The position numbers were made by a program, and so were the translations under genes. This document shows positions 1-7,957 of a DNA stretch of 23,095 bases, one piece after another (positions within the stretch are counted from its first letter, which is position 1; each line of letters starts with the position of its first letter). Source of the DNA: Syntrophomonadaceae bacterium (GTDB taxonomy: Bacteria; Bacillota; Dethiobacteria; DTU022); NCBI GenBank assembly GCA_003552365.1, contig PUKR01000128.1, positions 1 through 23,095 of the forward strand, in the 5' to 3' direction. Below the pieces are notes generated by a model. The model was not told where the DNA came from, did no database searches, and saw only the letters and a list, made by a program, of their open reading frames with translations.

Positions 1-2
1 GG

Positions 3-1568
3 GAGTGGCAAGAACTGGTTAAAGAAGAAATTCGGGAAGAACTCAAAGGCACCTTTTTGGAAGACGCGCCTATTCACGCTGTATCAGCCATTAAAGGTGA
101 AGGGATTGAAGAGCTGCGGGAACTGATCGATGAATTTACAACGGGCCTGGAAAGCCGCAATGCTAAAGCACCCCTGCGTTTGCCTGTAGATCGCTCTTTT
201 GTAATTGCCGGGTTTGGTACAGTGGTTACCGGCACATTGATCCAGGGGTCTGTGAAAAGTGGTGATACTGTGGCTGTTGTGCCGCCGGGCCGGGAGGCCA
301 GGGTGCGTAATATCCAGGTCCACGACCGGGATGTGAAAGAGGCTGCGGCCGGAAGCAGGGTTGCCCTGAATCTCTCGGGACTTGATAAAGATGAAGTTTT
401 AAGGGGAAGTGTGGTAAGCAGTCCGGGTTACTACCGGCCGACCGAACTAATAGACGTGTCTGTTGAACTGTTAGCAAACTCGCCACGCAGCCTGAAAAAC
501 CTGGACCCGGTTCATTTTTTCCTGGGAACCGGGCGCAGTGTGGCCCGGGTTTTATTGCTGGATCGGGACCGTTTACAGCCCGGTGAAAGCTGCCCGGCCC
601 AGTGCCGACTGGACCGTGGATTGGTGGCTGAAAGAAGCGATCCCTTTGTTATTCGTTCTTATTCACCGATGGCTACTATCGGCGGTGGAGTGGTGCTGGA
701 TCCCTACCCCCAAAAGCATCGTCGTTTTCGTCCCGATGTTATTTCTCGCCTTGAGAAATTAAAGCAGTCTCCCACGGCAGGAGGAGACCAGGCTTTTTTG
801 CGAAGCAAGCTTGAGGAACTGGAGGTAGCCGGTCTTGAAGGGTTGGTAAAAGAAACCAGGCTGGCCCGTGAGATAATAGATGCTCTTCTGCAGGGTGATT
901 TAAAAAGCGGCCTGGTAGAAAGACTGGATGATTCTTATATCTTAACCGACAAATTAAAAGAATATGAACAGGCTTTGATTGACGAACTGCAAAATTATCA
1001 TCAGAAGTATCCTTTAGCTCCCGGGGTGTCACGGGCCCGTTTAAAGGGGTTGCTGCCAAAAGTTTTTGGTCAGAAAGAGTACGATGCCCTTCTAAAGCGC
1101 CTGGAAGAAAATAAACGGTTGACAGTTAAAGGTGAATTGGTCAGCCTGTACCGGTACGAACCAAAGCCATCCGGGAAAGATAAAAAGCAACTTGATCAAT
1201 TAATTGACATTTACCGGTCCGGATGGCTGCAGCCTCCCTCTCTAAAAAATGCGCTTGAACAGGCCGGGGTGGATCCGAACCGCAGGGACGAATTCCTAAA
1301 TTATTTGCTGTTAAAAGGGACCCTGGTAAAAGTTAGCGAAGACTTATATTTCCACAGCGATGCTTACAGGGAGGCAACCGGGTTGCTGCAAAAGCATTTT
1401 GCTTCTGAAAGTACTTTAACCCTGGCCTGTTTCCGGGACCTGGCCGGCATTTCAAGAAAGTACGCCCAGGCTTTGCTTGAATATTTTGATCAGCAAAAAC
1501 TGACCAGGCGTATAGAAGATTACAGGGTTCCCTTTAAATTGGAACTCAACCGTGGCCGAGATGAATGA
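3..1568 (+). CDS. selB: Selenocysteine-specific elongation factor SelB (5' end outside window)
   Basis: SelB delivers Sec-tRNA(Sec) to the ribosome at UGA codons that carry a SECIS hairpin. The frame is already open at base 3 and ends at TGA 1566-1568, giving 521 visible residues. SelB is usually about 620-640 residues, so the GTP-binding N-terminus with the P-loop is upstream of the window. Visible are the end of the G domain (IHAVSAIKGEGIEELR), EF-Tu-like beta-barrel domains 2 and 3 (for example FGTVVTGTLIQGSVKSGD and SPMATIGGGVVLDP), and a long C-terminal part of winged-helix repeats that in this family binds the SECIS RNA. The TTG at 57 is only an internal codon. The stop lies 28 nt before selD, which itself needs SelB because it has an in-frame TGA, so the pair is probably one operon. 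Identification is firm; only the N-terminus is missing. Confidence 0.96.
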   Translation, partial: EWQELVKEEIREELKGTFLEDAPIHAVSAIKGEGIEELRELIDEFTTGLESRNAKAPLRLPVDRSFVIAGFGTVVTGTLIQGSVKSGDTVAVVPPGREARVRNIQVHDRDVKEAAAGSRVALNLSGLDKDEVLRGSVVSSPGYYRPTELIDVSVELLANSPRSLKNLDPVHFFLGTGRSVARVLLLDRDRLQPGESCPAQCRLDRGLVAERSDPFVIRSYSPMATIGGGVVLDPYPQKHRRFRPDVISRLEKLKQSPTAGGDQAFLRSKLEELEVAGLEGLVKETRLAREIIDALLQGDLKSGLVERLDDSYILTDKLKEYEQALIDELQNYHQKYPLAPGVSRARLKGLLPKVFGQKEYDALLKRLEENKRLTVKGELVSLYRYEPKPSGKDKKQLDQLIDIYRSGWLQPPSLKNALEQAGVDPNRRDEFLNYLLLKGTLVKVSEDLYFHSDAYREATGLLQKHFASESTLTLACFRDLAGISRKYAQALLEYFDQQKLTRRIEDYRVPFKLELNRGRDE

Positions 1569-1596
1569 TAATGTAAATTGGGAAAGGGGTGCGAAA

Positions 1597-2646
1597 ATGG
1601 AGAGGCAAGAAATCAGGCTTACCCAAATGACAGCGAGCGCCGGTTGAGCAGCTAAAATAGGGCCCGAAGCCCTGGCGCAGGTTCTGCGTCAATTGCCGGT
1701 CCAGGAGGACCCCAATTATTTAAACCGCGATCAACATTTTGCCGATGCCGGTATTTATCGTATTTCCGATAACCTGGCCCTGGTCCAGTCGGTTGATTAT
1801 TTTACACCGATAGTGGATGATCCGTATATGTTTGGCCAAATTGCGGCAGCCAACTCATTGAGTGATCTTTATGCCATGGGAGTAAAGCCCATGACCGCTT
1901 TGAATATTATCTGCTTTCCGGCTTCCTGTCACCCTTTGGCGATCATGGAAAAAATCCTGCAGGGCGGATATGCCAAGGTAATCGAAGCCGGAGCGGTAGT
2001 GGTGGGCGGGCACAGTATTGAAGACCCCGAACCAAAGTATGGTTTGGCCGTGACAGGTGTTGCCGATCCGGCCAGGATTATAAGCGGGGAAGGGGCCCTT
2101 CCAGGGGACTGCCTGGTTTTAACAAAACCGCTTGGTACAGGTATTATTACCACTGCTGTAAAAGGTGATATGATAACTGAAGATGATTACCGGGAAACAG
2201 TTGAGGGGATGTCTGCTCTTAATGCCCCGGCCGCTGAAGCGATGAACCTGGTTGGAGTTTCCGCCTGCACCGATATTACCGGTTTTGGCCTGCTGGGTCA
2301 TTTGCATGAAATGCTTGTCAGCAGTAAAGCCGGAGCTGAAATTGATCATAACCAGCTCTCCTATTATCCGCGAGTAAAAGAAATGGCCGCTATGGGAATG
2401 ATCCCGGGTGGGGCTTACCGGAACCTGGAATACATCAAGCCTCATGTTAAATGGTGCGGCGAATCGGAAGAAGAAAGAGATGCCCTGCTGCCCCTGGCAG
2501 ATCCCCAGACTTCGGGAGGACTTCTTGTTGCCCTTGTGGAAAAACAAAAAGACAGGTTTCTGTCAACACTGGAGGAAAAAGGAGTTGAGGGCCGGGTTAT
2601 CGGCCGAGTTACCGGGGAAGCTGCCGGTACGATAAAAGTTTACTAA
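1597..2646 (+). CDS. selD: Selenide, water dikinase (selenophosphate synthetase), itself a selenoprotein
   Basis: SelD makes selenophosphate from selenide and ATP, the selenium donor for Sec-tRNA synthesis. The full product is 349 residues if TGA 1645-1647 (codon 17) is read as selenocysteine. The N-terminus reads MERQEIRLTQMTASAG-Sec-AAKIGPEAL; this aligns with E. coli SelD, where Cys17 is catalytic and Lys20 essential, so Sec sits at the catalytic site and Lys20 is kept. Downstream the frame continues with family motifs (DYFTPIVDDPYMFG, MGVKPMTALNI, GGHSIEDPEPKYGLAVTG, TDITGFGLLGHL, DPQTSGGLL). ATG 1597 follows AAAGGGGTG with 7 nt spacing. A caller that treats TGA as stop would begin wrongly at TTG 1693 and lose the active site. 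The adjacent selB supports genuine recoding. Confidence 0.95.
1648..1687 (+). promoter_or_regulatory. Bacterial SECIS element of selD
   Basis: Starting exactly 11 nt after the TGA there is a hairpin with arms AGGGC (1659-1663) and GCCCT (1669-1673) and loop CCGAA. A possible lower helix pairs GCAG 1648-1651 with CTGC 1684-1687. In the well-studied E. coli fdhF SECIS the upper stem-loop also lies 11 nt from the UGA, so geometry and position fit. The element lies inside the coding sequence, as bacterial SECIS elements do. The folding was done by eye. Confidence 0.75.
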
Positions 2647-2701
2647 ATGTTCACCGGCTTGCCCCTTGTAATTCTGATTTAGGGAAAAGCTATTAAGCAA
2701 G

Positions 2702-2728
2702 TTAATATTTGTCCATGGAAAATATTAA
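2702..2728. repeat. 9-bp inverted repeat, possible operator
   Basis: The arms TTAATATTT (2702-2710) and AAATATTAA (2720-2728) are perfect reverse complements. The 9-bp spacer contains its own palindrome, TCCATGGA (2712-2719). No T-run follows, so a terminator is unlikely. A protein-binding site is possible; the regulator is unknown. Confidence 0.45.
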
Positions 2729-2862
2729 AGAATTAAAAAGTCAGGCAGGATATTTTTATAAAATGGCGAAACCTTTAGTATGAAGTAGTTTTATCAAAAC
2801 TGTCTAACAATTAAAGTTAAACCGTATAAATTTGCGATTATGGATGGAGGTGGTAGGGCAAG

Positions 2863-2938
2863 CTTATTTACGGTGTAAATAAGTAACCGGCAGTAACCGG
2901 GTATGCCAGGCAGTTAAAACTGGTGCCTGCCGGAGGTG
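2863..2938 (+). promoter_or_regulatory. Leader RNA with competing stems that reach the ribosome binding site
   Basis: A perfect hairpin CTTATTTAC / GTAAATAAG with loop GGT (2863-2883) is followed by two mutually exclusive pairings. In the first, CCGGCAG (2887-2893) pairs with CTGCCGG (2927-2933), covering the first two bases of the GGAGGTG ribosome binding site. In the second, CAGGCA (2907-2912) pairs with TGCCTG (2924-2929) and competes for bases 2927-2929. This resembles the expression platform of a translational switch. I could not match it to a riboswitch class I know. Confidence 0.4.
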
Positions 2939-2945
2939 AAATTGA

Positions 2946-2975
2946 ATGATTAACCTTAAACAATGCGGGGTATGA
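2946..2975 (+). CDS. Possible 9-residue leader ORF coupled to the HdrD-like gene
   Basis: The best ribosome binding site in the region, GGAGGTG (2932-2938), sits 7 nt before ATG 2946, which opens a 9-codon ORF (MINLKQCGV) ending at TGA 2973-2975. That stop overlaps ATG 2972 and lies 2 nt before ATG 2978, the likely start of the HdrD-like protein. Stop/start overlap of this kind is typical of translational coupling. The peptide resembles nothing I know, and it is too short to judge as coding by itself. Confidence 0.35.
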   Translation: MINLKQCGV

Positions 2976-2977
2976 TA

Positions 2978-4114
2978 ATGAGTATTGAAAACCAGACATT
3001 CACCGAAAAATATGATCTTTTGGGTTGTATACAATGCGGTCGCTGTACCGGTGGTTGTCCGGTCACGGTGCGGGCCGAATTAAACGTGCGTCACTTTGTT
3101 GACCAAGCATACGATGAAGGTAAACTTGATGAGCTGGCCAGGCTTGCGGAGATCTGGGATTGTACGGCCTGCCATACTTGCGCAGTCCGCTGTCCAAAGG
3201 GATTAAAACCCCTGGAGGTTTTAATCGGGCTGCGCTCGATGATTGTTGAAAGCGGTAAGGTGGAACCGACTGTCCGCGACGCTTTGCAGAGTGTCCTCCT
3301 CGAGGGGAACCCCTGGGAAAAGGCGCGGGCAGCCCGTACAGACTGGATGGAAGGTCTTGATGTTAAGGTAGCTGAGGAAGGCCAGGAAGTTGAAAACCTT
3401 ATCTTTACCTGCTGCACGATTGCTTATGATCCAAGAGTCCAGGTTGTGGCTAAAAATATGGTTAAATTGCTTAACCAGGCCGGGATTGACTATGCTTTCC
3501 TGCCTGAAGATGAAAGTTGCTGCGGCAGTGAAGTATTTACCATTGGGGAAGAAGGCCTTTTTGAAATGCTGGTTGAAGACAACACAGAGTATTTAAATAA
3601 CTTCAATGCCGGGCGGATTGTAACCCTGTCACCGCACTGTTACACAACCTACAAAACCCATTTTCCGGATATACGAATTCCGCTGTATCACTATACCCAG
3701 TTGTTGGATGAGCTGGTTCAAGAGGGCAGCCTTTCCTGGAAAGGTGAATTGCAGAAAAAAATTGTCTACCACGATCCCTGTTACCTCGGGAAACAAGGCG
3801 GCATTTACGATGAACCGCGCCGCCTGTTAAAGAGCATCCCGGGGGTTGAACTATTGGAATTTGATCGCCGAAGAGAGCGCAGTTTATGCTGCGAGGGCGG
3901 GGGAGGCAAAATGTGGATAGAATCTCAGTCAACCGAGGAGCGCCTGGCCGATACAAGAATCAAAGATGCCAGGGAACTGGGTGCTGATATTGTTGCTGCT
4001 GCCTGTCCGTTCTGCGTGCTAACCCTGGAAGATGCCATGAAAGGCCTCGGTTACGAGGAAGAAATGCGGGTAGCTGAAATAACTGAATTGCTGGGAGAAC
4101 TAATAGAAGCCTGA
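2978..4114 (+). CDS. HdrD-like (Fe-S) oxidoreductase (HdrC-HdrB fusion, CCG domains)
   Basis: This soluble iron-sulfur protein of 378 residues probably passes electrons between the Hdr/Etf flavoproteins and a disulfide or other acceptor. An N-terminal HdrC/GlpC-like dicluster ferredoxin has Cys 17/20/23/27 (CIQCGRCTGGCP) and 62/65/68/72 (CTACHTCAVRCP). Two CCG domains of the HdrB type follow. The first has FTCC, ESCCG and SPHC, so one cysteine of the usual CxxC is Ser. The second is complete, with DPCYLG, CCEGGGG and CPFC. No membrane segment is seen, unlike membrane-bound HdrDE or the Etf-linked DUF224 oxidoreductases. ATG 2978 is preferred, with GGGG 8 nt upstream; ATG 2963 and 2972 are in frame. 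It is the first gene of the eight-gene operon, 36 nt before etfB. The true electron acceptor is unknown. Confidence 0.87.
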   Translation: MSIENQTFTEKYDLLGCIQCGRCTGGCPVTVRAELNVRHFVDQAYDEGKLDELARLAEIWDCTACHTCAVRCPKGLKPLEVLIGLRSMIVESGKVEPTVRDALQSVLLEGNPWEKARAARTDWMEGLDVKVAEEGQEVENLIFTCCTIAYDPRVQVVAKNMVKLLNQAGIDYAFLPEDESCCGSEVFTIGEEGLFEMLVEDNTEYLNNFNAGRIVTLSPHCYTTYKTHFPDIRIPLYHYTQLLDELVQEGSLSWKGELQKKIVYHDPCYLGKQGGIYDEPRRLLKSIPGVELLEFDRRRERSLCCEGGGGKMWIESQSTEERLADTRIKDARELGADIVAAACPFCVLTLEDAMKGLGYEEEMRVAEITELLGELIEA

Positions 4115-4150
4115 TCAGGCCTTAAATTTAAACAGGAGGTGGAGCTTTTA

Positions 4151-4939
4151 ATGAAAAGTTTTGTTTGTATCAAGTATGTGCCGGATACTTCCGAAGCGGA
4201 AGTAAAGGTTAACTCTGACGGCAAAACTGTTGATGACAGCAAGTTTTCTTATGACATTAACGATGCCGATAATTATGCAGTAGAAGAATCAGTATTAATT
4301 AAGGAAGACAAGGGCGGAGAAGTGGATGTAGTTTCGATCGGCCCCAAGCAATCCGAGGTGATGATCCGCATGGCCCTGGCCAAGGGTTGTGACCGGGCTA
4401 CCAGGATTGAAGATGAAAGGATAGCAAATCATGATCCGCTCATGGTGGCCAGAGTTTTGGCCGGGGCGATCAAGGATCAGGAATTTGACCTGGTCTTTAC
4501 CGGGTGCTGGGCCGAAGACGACGGGCATATGTCGACCGGTGTTGCTCTGGCTGAAGAATTGGGCGTCAATCATGCCTCGATGGTTAAAAAAGTTGAGGTC
4601 CTGGATGGCAAGGTCAGGGCTCACCGTGAGCTGGAAGGTGGGTTAATAGAAGTGGTTGAACTTGAGCTTCCTGCAGTTCTCACCATCCAGACCGGGATTA
4701 ACGAACCCCGCTACGCCCCAATTCGTGGAATTCGTCAGGCTCAGAAAAAAGAGCTAAATGTTCTTAACCTGGATGATCTCGGGGTAGACCCGTCTGAAGT
4801 CAATCTTGATGCCTCAGGGGTTATCCTTGAAAGCCTCTATATCCCCGAAATTGAAAGCGCAGCAGAATTTATCGAGGGAGAACCGGAAGAAAAAGCGGAG
4901 AAACTGGCATCCATCCTTGTTAAAGGAGGTTTAGTATAA
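4151..4939 (+). CDS. etfB: Electron transfer flavoprotein subunit beta
   Basis: EtfB forms the heterodimeric, FAD/AMP-containing electron transfer flavoprotein with EtfA. The product is 262 residues, normal for the family. It opens with MKSFVCIKYVPDTSEAEVKV and carries the conserved QTGINEPRYAPIRGI segment near residue 190, typical of EtfB. ATG 4151 follows AGGAGG (4134-4139); an upstream in-frame GTG at 4139 overlaps that ribosome binding site and is less likely. The stop overlaps the etfA start by one base (TAATG). Lying beside an HdrD-like gene and hdrA, this Etf probably exchanges electrons with that complex rather than with a membrane quinone oxidoreductase. Whether it bifurcates cannot be told by eye. 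Confidence 0.95.
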   Translation: MKSFVCIKYVPDTSEAEVKVNSDGKTVDDSKFSYDINDADNYAVEESVLIKEDKGGEVDVVSIGPKQSEVMIRMALAKGCDRATRIEDERIANHDPLMVARVLAGAIKDQEFDLVFTGCWAEDDGHMSTGVALAEELGVNHASMVKKVEVLDGKVRAHRELEGGLIEVVELELPAVLTIQTGINEPRYAPIRGIRQAQKKELNVLNLDDLGVDPSEVNLDASGVILESLYIPEIESAAEFIEGEPEEKAEKLASILVKGGLV

Positions 4940-5913
4940 TGGGTAAAATCCTGGTTTTGGCGGAACACCGCCAGGGAGTGCTAAGAGATATTAGTTACGA
5001 AATGATGGCCATTGCTCCTAAACTGGCGGAAGAAATGGGAGCGGAACTCGAAACCCTGCTTATCGGCAGCGGCATGGACGAGATGGCCAAGGAATTAAGC
5101 GGTTATGGTGCGAAGGTTAATGTTATAGACGATCCTGTTTTTGAAAACTTTAACGCCGAAAAATATCAAAAGGCTCTTTCAGCCCTGATTGATAATATGA
5201 AACCGGCTGTTTTAATAGCCCCCCATACCGCCCAGGGTGTAGACTTTATGCCGTCACTGGCGGTAGAAAAGAAACTGCCGCTGGTTGCCGAAGCAATCGA
5301 TCTAACTTACGAAGACAGTACTCTTAAAGCTACCCGGACAATGTACTCAGGAAAAGTTAATGCCACTGTAGCTTTCAAACCGGCGGATACCTGCCTGGTA
5401 ACTATCAGGGAAGGTGCGGTTGAAGCTCCTGAACCGGCGGCAGCGGGCGATGTGGAGAAAATTGAGTCACCGCTGAAGGAAGATCTTTCTTACCGGCAAT
5501 TTGTAGAATATATTGAAGCCGAAGTGGGGGATGTCGATATCACCCAGTCAGAAATCCTGGTTGCTGTAGGTCGTGGTCTGAAAGAAGACAAAAACCTGCC
5601 TGACATTGAAGAACTGGCCATGGCTATTAAAGCTGATATTGCCGGTTCCAGGGCTGCCACCGATGCCGGGTGGATACCGCATGACCGGCAGGTAGGAACT
5701 TCCGGTAAAACCGTGAAGCCAAAGCTTTACCTTGCTTTGGGTATTTCCGGAGCATTTCAACACGTTGCCGGTATGAAAGGGGCAAAAACTGTGGTCGCTG
5801 TCAACAAGGACCCCGAAGCACCTATATTTAACGTGGCCGACTATGCGATAGTTGATGACATGTTTAAAGTGGTGCCCGCGTTAAAAGAAAAATTGAAAGA
5901 GATGAAAGGTTGA
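4939..5913 (+). CDS. etfA: Electron transfer flavoprotein subunit alpha
   Basis: EtfA binds the FAD of the Etf dimer. The product is 324 residues, standard length. The N-terminal nucleotide-binding-like domain (MGKILVLAEHRQGVLRDIS) is followed by the C-terminal FAD domain with the family signature LALGISGAFQHVAGM and AVNKDPEAPIFNVADY (about residues 270-305). No extra N-terminal ferredoxin domain is present, unlike some clostridial EtfA. ATG 4939 shares its A with the etfB stop TAA, and GGAGG lies just upstream at the end of etfB. A 43-nt gap separates it from hdrA. Confidence 0.96.
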   Translation: MGKILVLAEHRQGVLRDISYEMMAIAPKLAEEMGAELETLLIGSGMDEMAKELSGYGAKVNVIDDPVFENFNAEKYQKALSALIDNMKPAVLIAPHTAQGVDFMPSLAVEKKLPLVAEAIDLTYEDSTLKATRTMYSGKVNATVAFKPADTCLVTIREGAVEAPEPAAAGDVEKIESPLKEDLSYRQFVEYIEAEVGDVDITQSEILVAVGRGLKEDKNLPDIEELAMAIKADIAGSRAATDAGWIPHDRQVGTSGKTVKPKLYLALGISGAFQHVAGMKGAKTVVAVNKDPEAPIFNVADYAIVDDMFKVVPALKEKLKEMKG

Positions 5914-5956
5914 TTGATTTAATTGGGTCAATCTTAGCGGGAGGATGAAATAATAG

Positions 5957-7957
5957 ATGAGTGAAAAACCGAAAGTAGGCGTTTATGTTTGTCACTGCGG
6001 AATTAATATCGCCTCGACGGTAGACGTGGAAGAAATTGCCAGTTTTGCGCGTGACCTGCCTAATGTTGAGGTGGCGCGCACCTATTCGTACATGTGTTCC
6101 GACCCGGGTCAGAACCTGATAAAAGAAGATATCAGGGAACATGGCCTGAACAGGGTGATTGTCGCTTCCTGTTCACCGAGAATGCATGAACCAACCTTCA
6201 GAAAAACAATCCAGGAAGCGGGAGTAAATCCTTACTTCCTGGAAATGGCTAATATCAGGGAACAATGTTCCTGGGTCCATGATGATCTGGAAGTGGCTAC
6301 CCCCAAGGCTAAAAAGTTGGTGGCTGCTTCGGTGGCGAAAGTAAGATTGCTTGAAGCGCTGGAGGAAACAGAAGTTGATGCCGAACCGGCTACCCTGGTT
6401 ATCGGTGCCGGTATAGCCGGTATCCAGGCTGCCCTCGATATTGCCGATGCCGGTTTTAAAGTTTACCTGGTTGAAAAAACCCCGTCGGTTGGGGGACGGA
6501 TGGCTCAACTTGACAAAACTTTTCCCACGCTTGATTGTTCGGCCTGTATTTTGACCCCCAAAATGGTGGACTGTGCCGGTCATCCAAATATTGAGTTGAT
6601 GACTTATTCAGAAGTGGAAGAAATTGGCGGTTATATCGGTAATTTTGATGTTAAAGTCCGGAAAAAAGCACGCTATGTTGATTTTGACAAGTGCACCGGC
6701 TGCGGAGATTGCGCCAATGAGTGCCGGGTTAAAGACCGCTTCCCAAATGAGTTTGACCAGGGTATGGGTAAGCGCTCAGCAGTATATTTACCTTTTCCCC
6801 AGGCGGTTCCGGCCAAGTATACCATTGATCCTGAACAATGCCTTTATTTGACTAAGGGCAAGTGCGGGAAAGCGCCAAAGTGCCAGGAAGTATGTGGAGT
6901 TGGCGCCATTGATTTTGAGCAGGAAGACGAATTTGTTGAGTTCAAAGTTGGCGCCGTTATTGTGGCTACCGGTTTCGATCCCTTTGATCCTTCAAAGAAA
7001 CCGGAGTATGGTTATGATGACTATCCAAATGTAATCACAGGCATGGAAATGGAACGTCTTGTATCTGCTTCAGGTCCTACCGGGGGCAAAATTACCATCA
7101 ATAATGGCGAAGAAGAAATAGAGCCTAAAGAAGTCGCCTTTATCAAGTGCGTCGGTTCCCGGGATGAAAGCGTGGGCAATGAATATTGTTCAAGGGTTTG
7201 CTGCATGTATACCGCCAAGCAGGCCCATTTAGTGCGTGAAAAACTGCCTGATGCCAATATCAGGATTTACTACATGGATGTCCGGGCCTTTGGTAAAGGT
7301 TATGAAGAATTTTATGACCGGGTCCGGCGTGAAAATGTCCGCTACATTCGGGGGAACCCTTCCGAAATCTTTAAGCGAGGCAATAAGCTTGTAGTAAAAG
7401 CTGAAAATACCCTTACTTCCACCCCGGTGGAAGACGAAGTTGATTTGGTGGTTTTAGGCGTCGGCATGGAACCGCGCAAAGAAATGCGTGATATTATGGA
7501 CTTGCTGCGGCTTTCACAGTCCCAGGATCGTTTCTTCCTTGAAGCGCATCCAAAGTTGGCTCCAGTAGACACTGCCACCGATGGTGTTTTCCTGGCCGGT
7601 TGCTGCCAGGGTCCAAAAGATATCCCCGATACAGTGGCCCAGGCCAAGGGGGCTGCTTCTTCGGCGATGATACCTTTAGCTCGCGGCAAGGTAACTATCA
7701 GTGCCCAGGTGGCCGAAGTTAACGAAGCGACCTGCCGGGGTTGTGGATTTTGCGTGGAAATATGTCCATATTCGGCGATAGAAATGGTTACGGTTAACCG
7801 GTTCGGTTATGAAATTGAAGTGGCCAGGGTTAACGAAGCGCTTTGTAAAGGATGCGGTTCCTGTTCCGCCGCCTGCCTGTCCGATTCAATCCAACCGAAG
7901 TCTTTCCGTGACTGGCAGATCTTACCTCAGATAGCAGCATTGGGGGCTATGAAATGA
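5957..7957 (+). CDS. hdrA: CoB-CoM heterodisulfide reductase-type subunit HdrA (FAD and Fe-S protein)
   Basis: HdrA is the FAD-containing, electron-bifurcating core of Hdr complexes. The product is 666 residues. In order: an N-terminal domain with cysteines at 12, 14 and 47; an FAD-binding Rossmann motif GAGIAG at 150-155 followed by EKTPSVGGRMAQLDKTFPT; a Cys pair at 194/197 (CSAC); a ferredoxin-like cluster motif CTGCGDCANEC at 246-256; a second FAD region with IVATGFDPFDP; and two C-terminal [4Fe-4S] motifs around 594-640 (CRGCGFCVEICP, CKGCGSCSAAC). No internal TGA is present, so this is not a selenoprotein form. ATG 5957 follows GGGAGG with 12 nt spacing. The stop overlaps the next gene by ATGA. 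The HdrB and HdrC partners are absent nearby; the HdrD-like fusion encoded three genes upstream probably fills that role. Confidence 0.95.
   Translation: MSEKPKVGVYVCHCGINIASTVDVEEIASFARDLPNVEVARTYSYMCSDPGQNLIKEDIREHGLNRVIVASCSPRMHEPTFRKTIQEAGVNPYFLEMANIREQCSWVHDDLEVATPKAKKLVAASVAKVRLLEALEETEVDAEPATLVIGAGIAGIQAALDIADAGFKVYLVEKTPSVGGRMAQLDKTFPTLDCSACILTPKMVDCAGHPNIELMTYSEVEEIGGYIGNFDVKVRKKARYVDFDKCTGCGDCANECRVKDRFPNEFDQGMGKRSAVYLPFPQAVPAKYTIDPEQCLYLTKGKCGKAPKCQEVCGVGAIDFEQEDEFVEFKVGAVIVATGFDPFDPSKKPEYGYDDYPNVITGMEMERLVSASGPTGGKITINNGEEEIEPKEVAFIKCVGSRDESVGNEYCSRVCCMYTAKQAHLVREKLPDANIRIYYMDVRAFGKGYEEFYDRVRRENVRYIRGNPSEIFKRGNKLVVKAENTLTSTPVEDEVDLVVLGVGMEPRKEMRDIMDLLRLSQSQDRFFLEAHPKLAPVDTATDGVFLAGCCQGPKDIPDTVAQAKGAASSAMIPLARGKVTISAQVAEVNEATCRGCGFCVEICPYSAIEMVTVNRFGYEIEVARVNEALCKGCGSCSAACLSDSIQPKSFRDWQILPQIAALGAMK

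Larger units (their letters stand above)
2647..2945 (+). other. Gene-free structured region upstream of the Hdr/Etf operon
   Basis: No convincing protein gene is present. The region is AT-rich and holds, in order, a 9-bp dyad (2702-2728), a perfect 9-bp hairpin (2863-2883), two copies of AGTAACCGG ten bases apart (2882-2890 and 2892-2900), and overlapping GC-rich stems that reach the Shine-Dalgarno sequence GGAGGTG at 2932-2938. I see no rho-independent terminator for selBD with a T-run here. A TATAAA at about 2825 could be a -10 box but has no good -35 partner. The structured half is best read as an mRNA leader of the downstream operon. Confidence 0.6.

Noticed and set aside
2119..2547. Minus-strand open frame of 142 codons inside selD
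   Set aside because: It lies fully antisense to a well-supported gene and shows no family pattern or ribosome binding site.
1693..2646. selD starting at TTG 1693
   Set aside because: It would remove the catalytic residue and Lys20; the upstream ATG with a good ribosome binding site, TGA and SECIS hairpin explains the frame better.
2832..2945. Known riboswitch class (c-di-GMP, Moco, cobalamin, TPP) before the Hdr operon
   Set aside because: Single words such as GGGCAA occur, but the ordered conserved blocks of these classes are missing, so only an unclassified leader is claimed.
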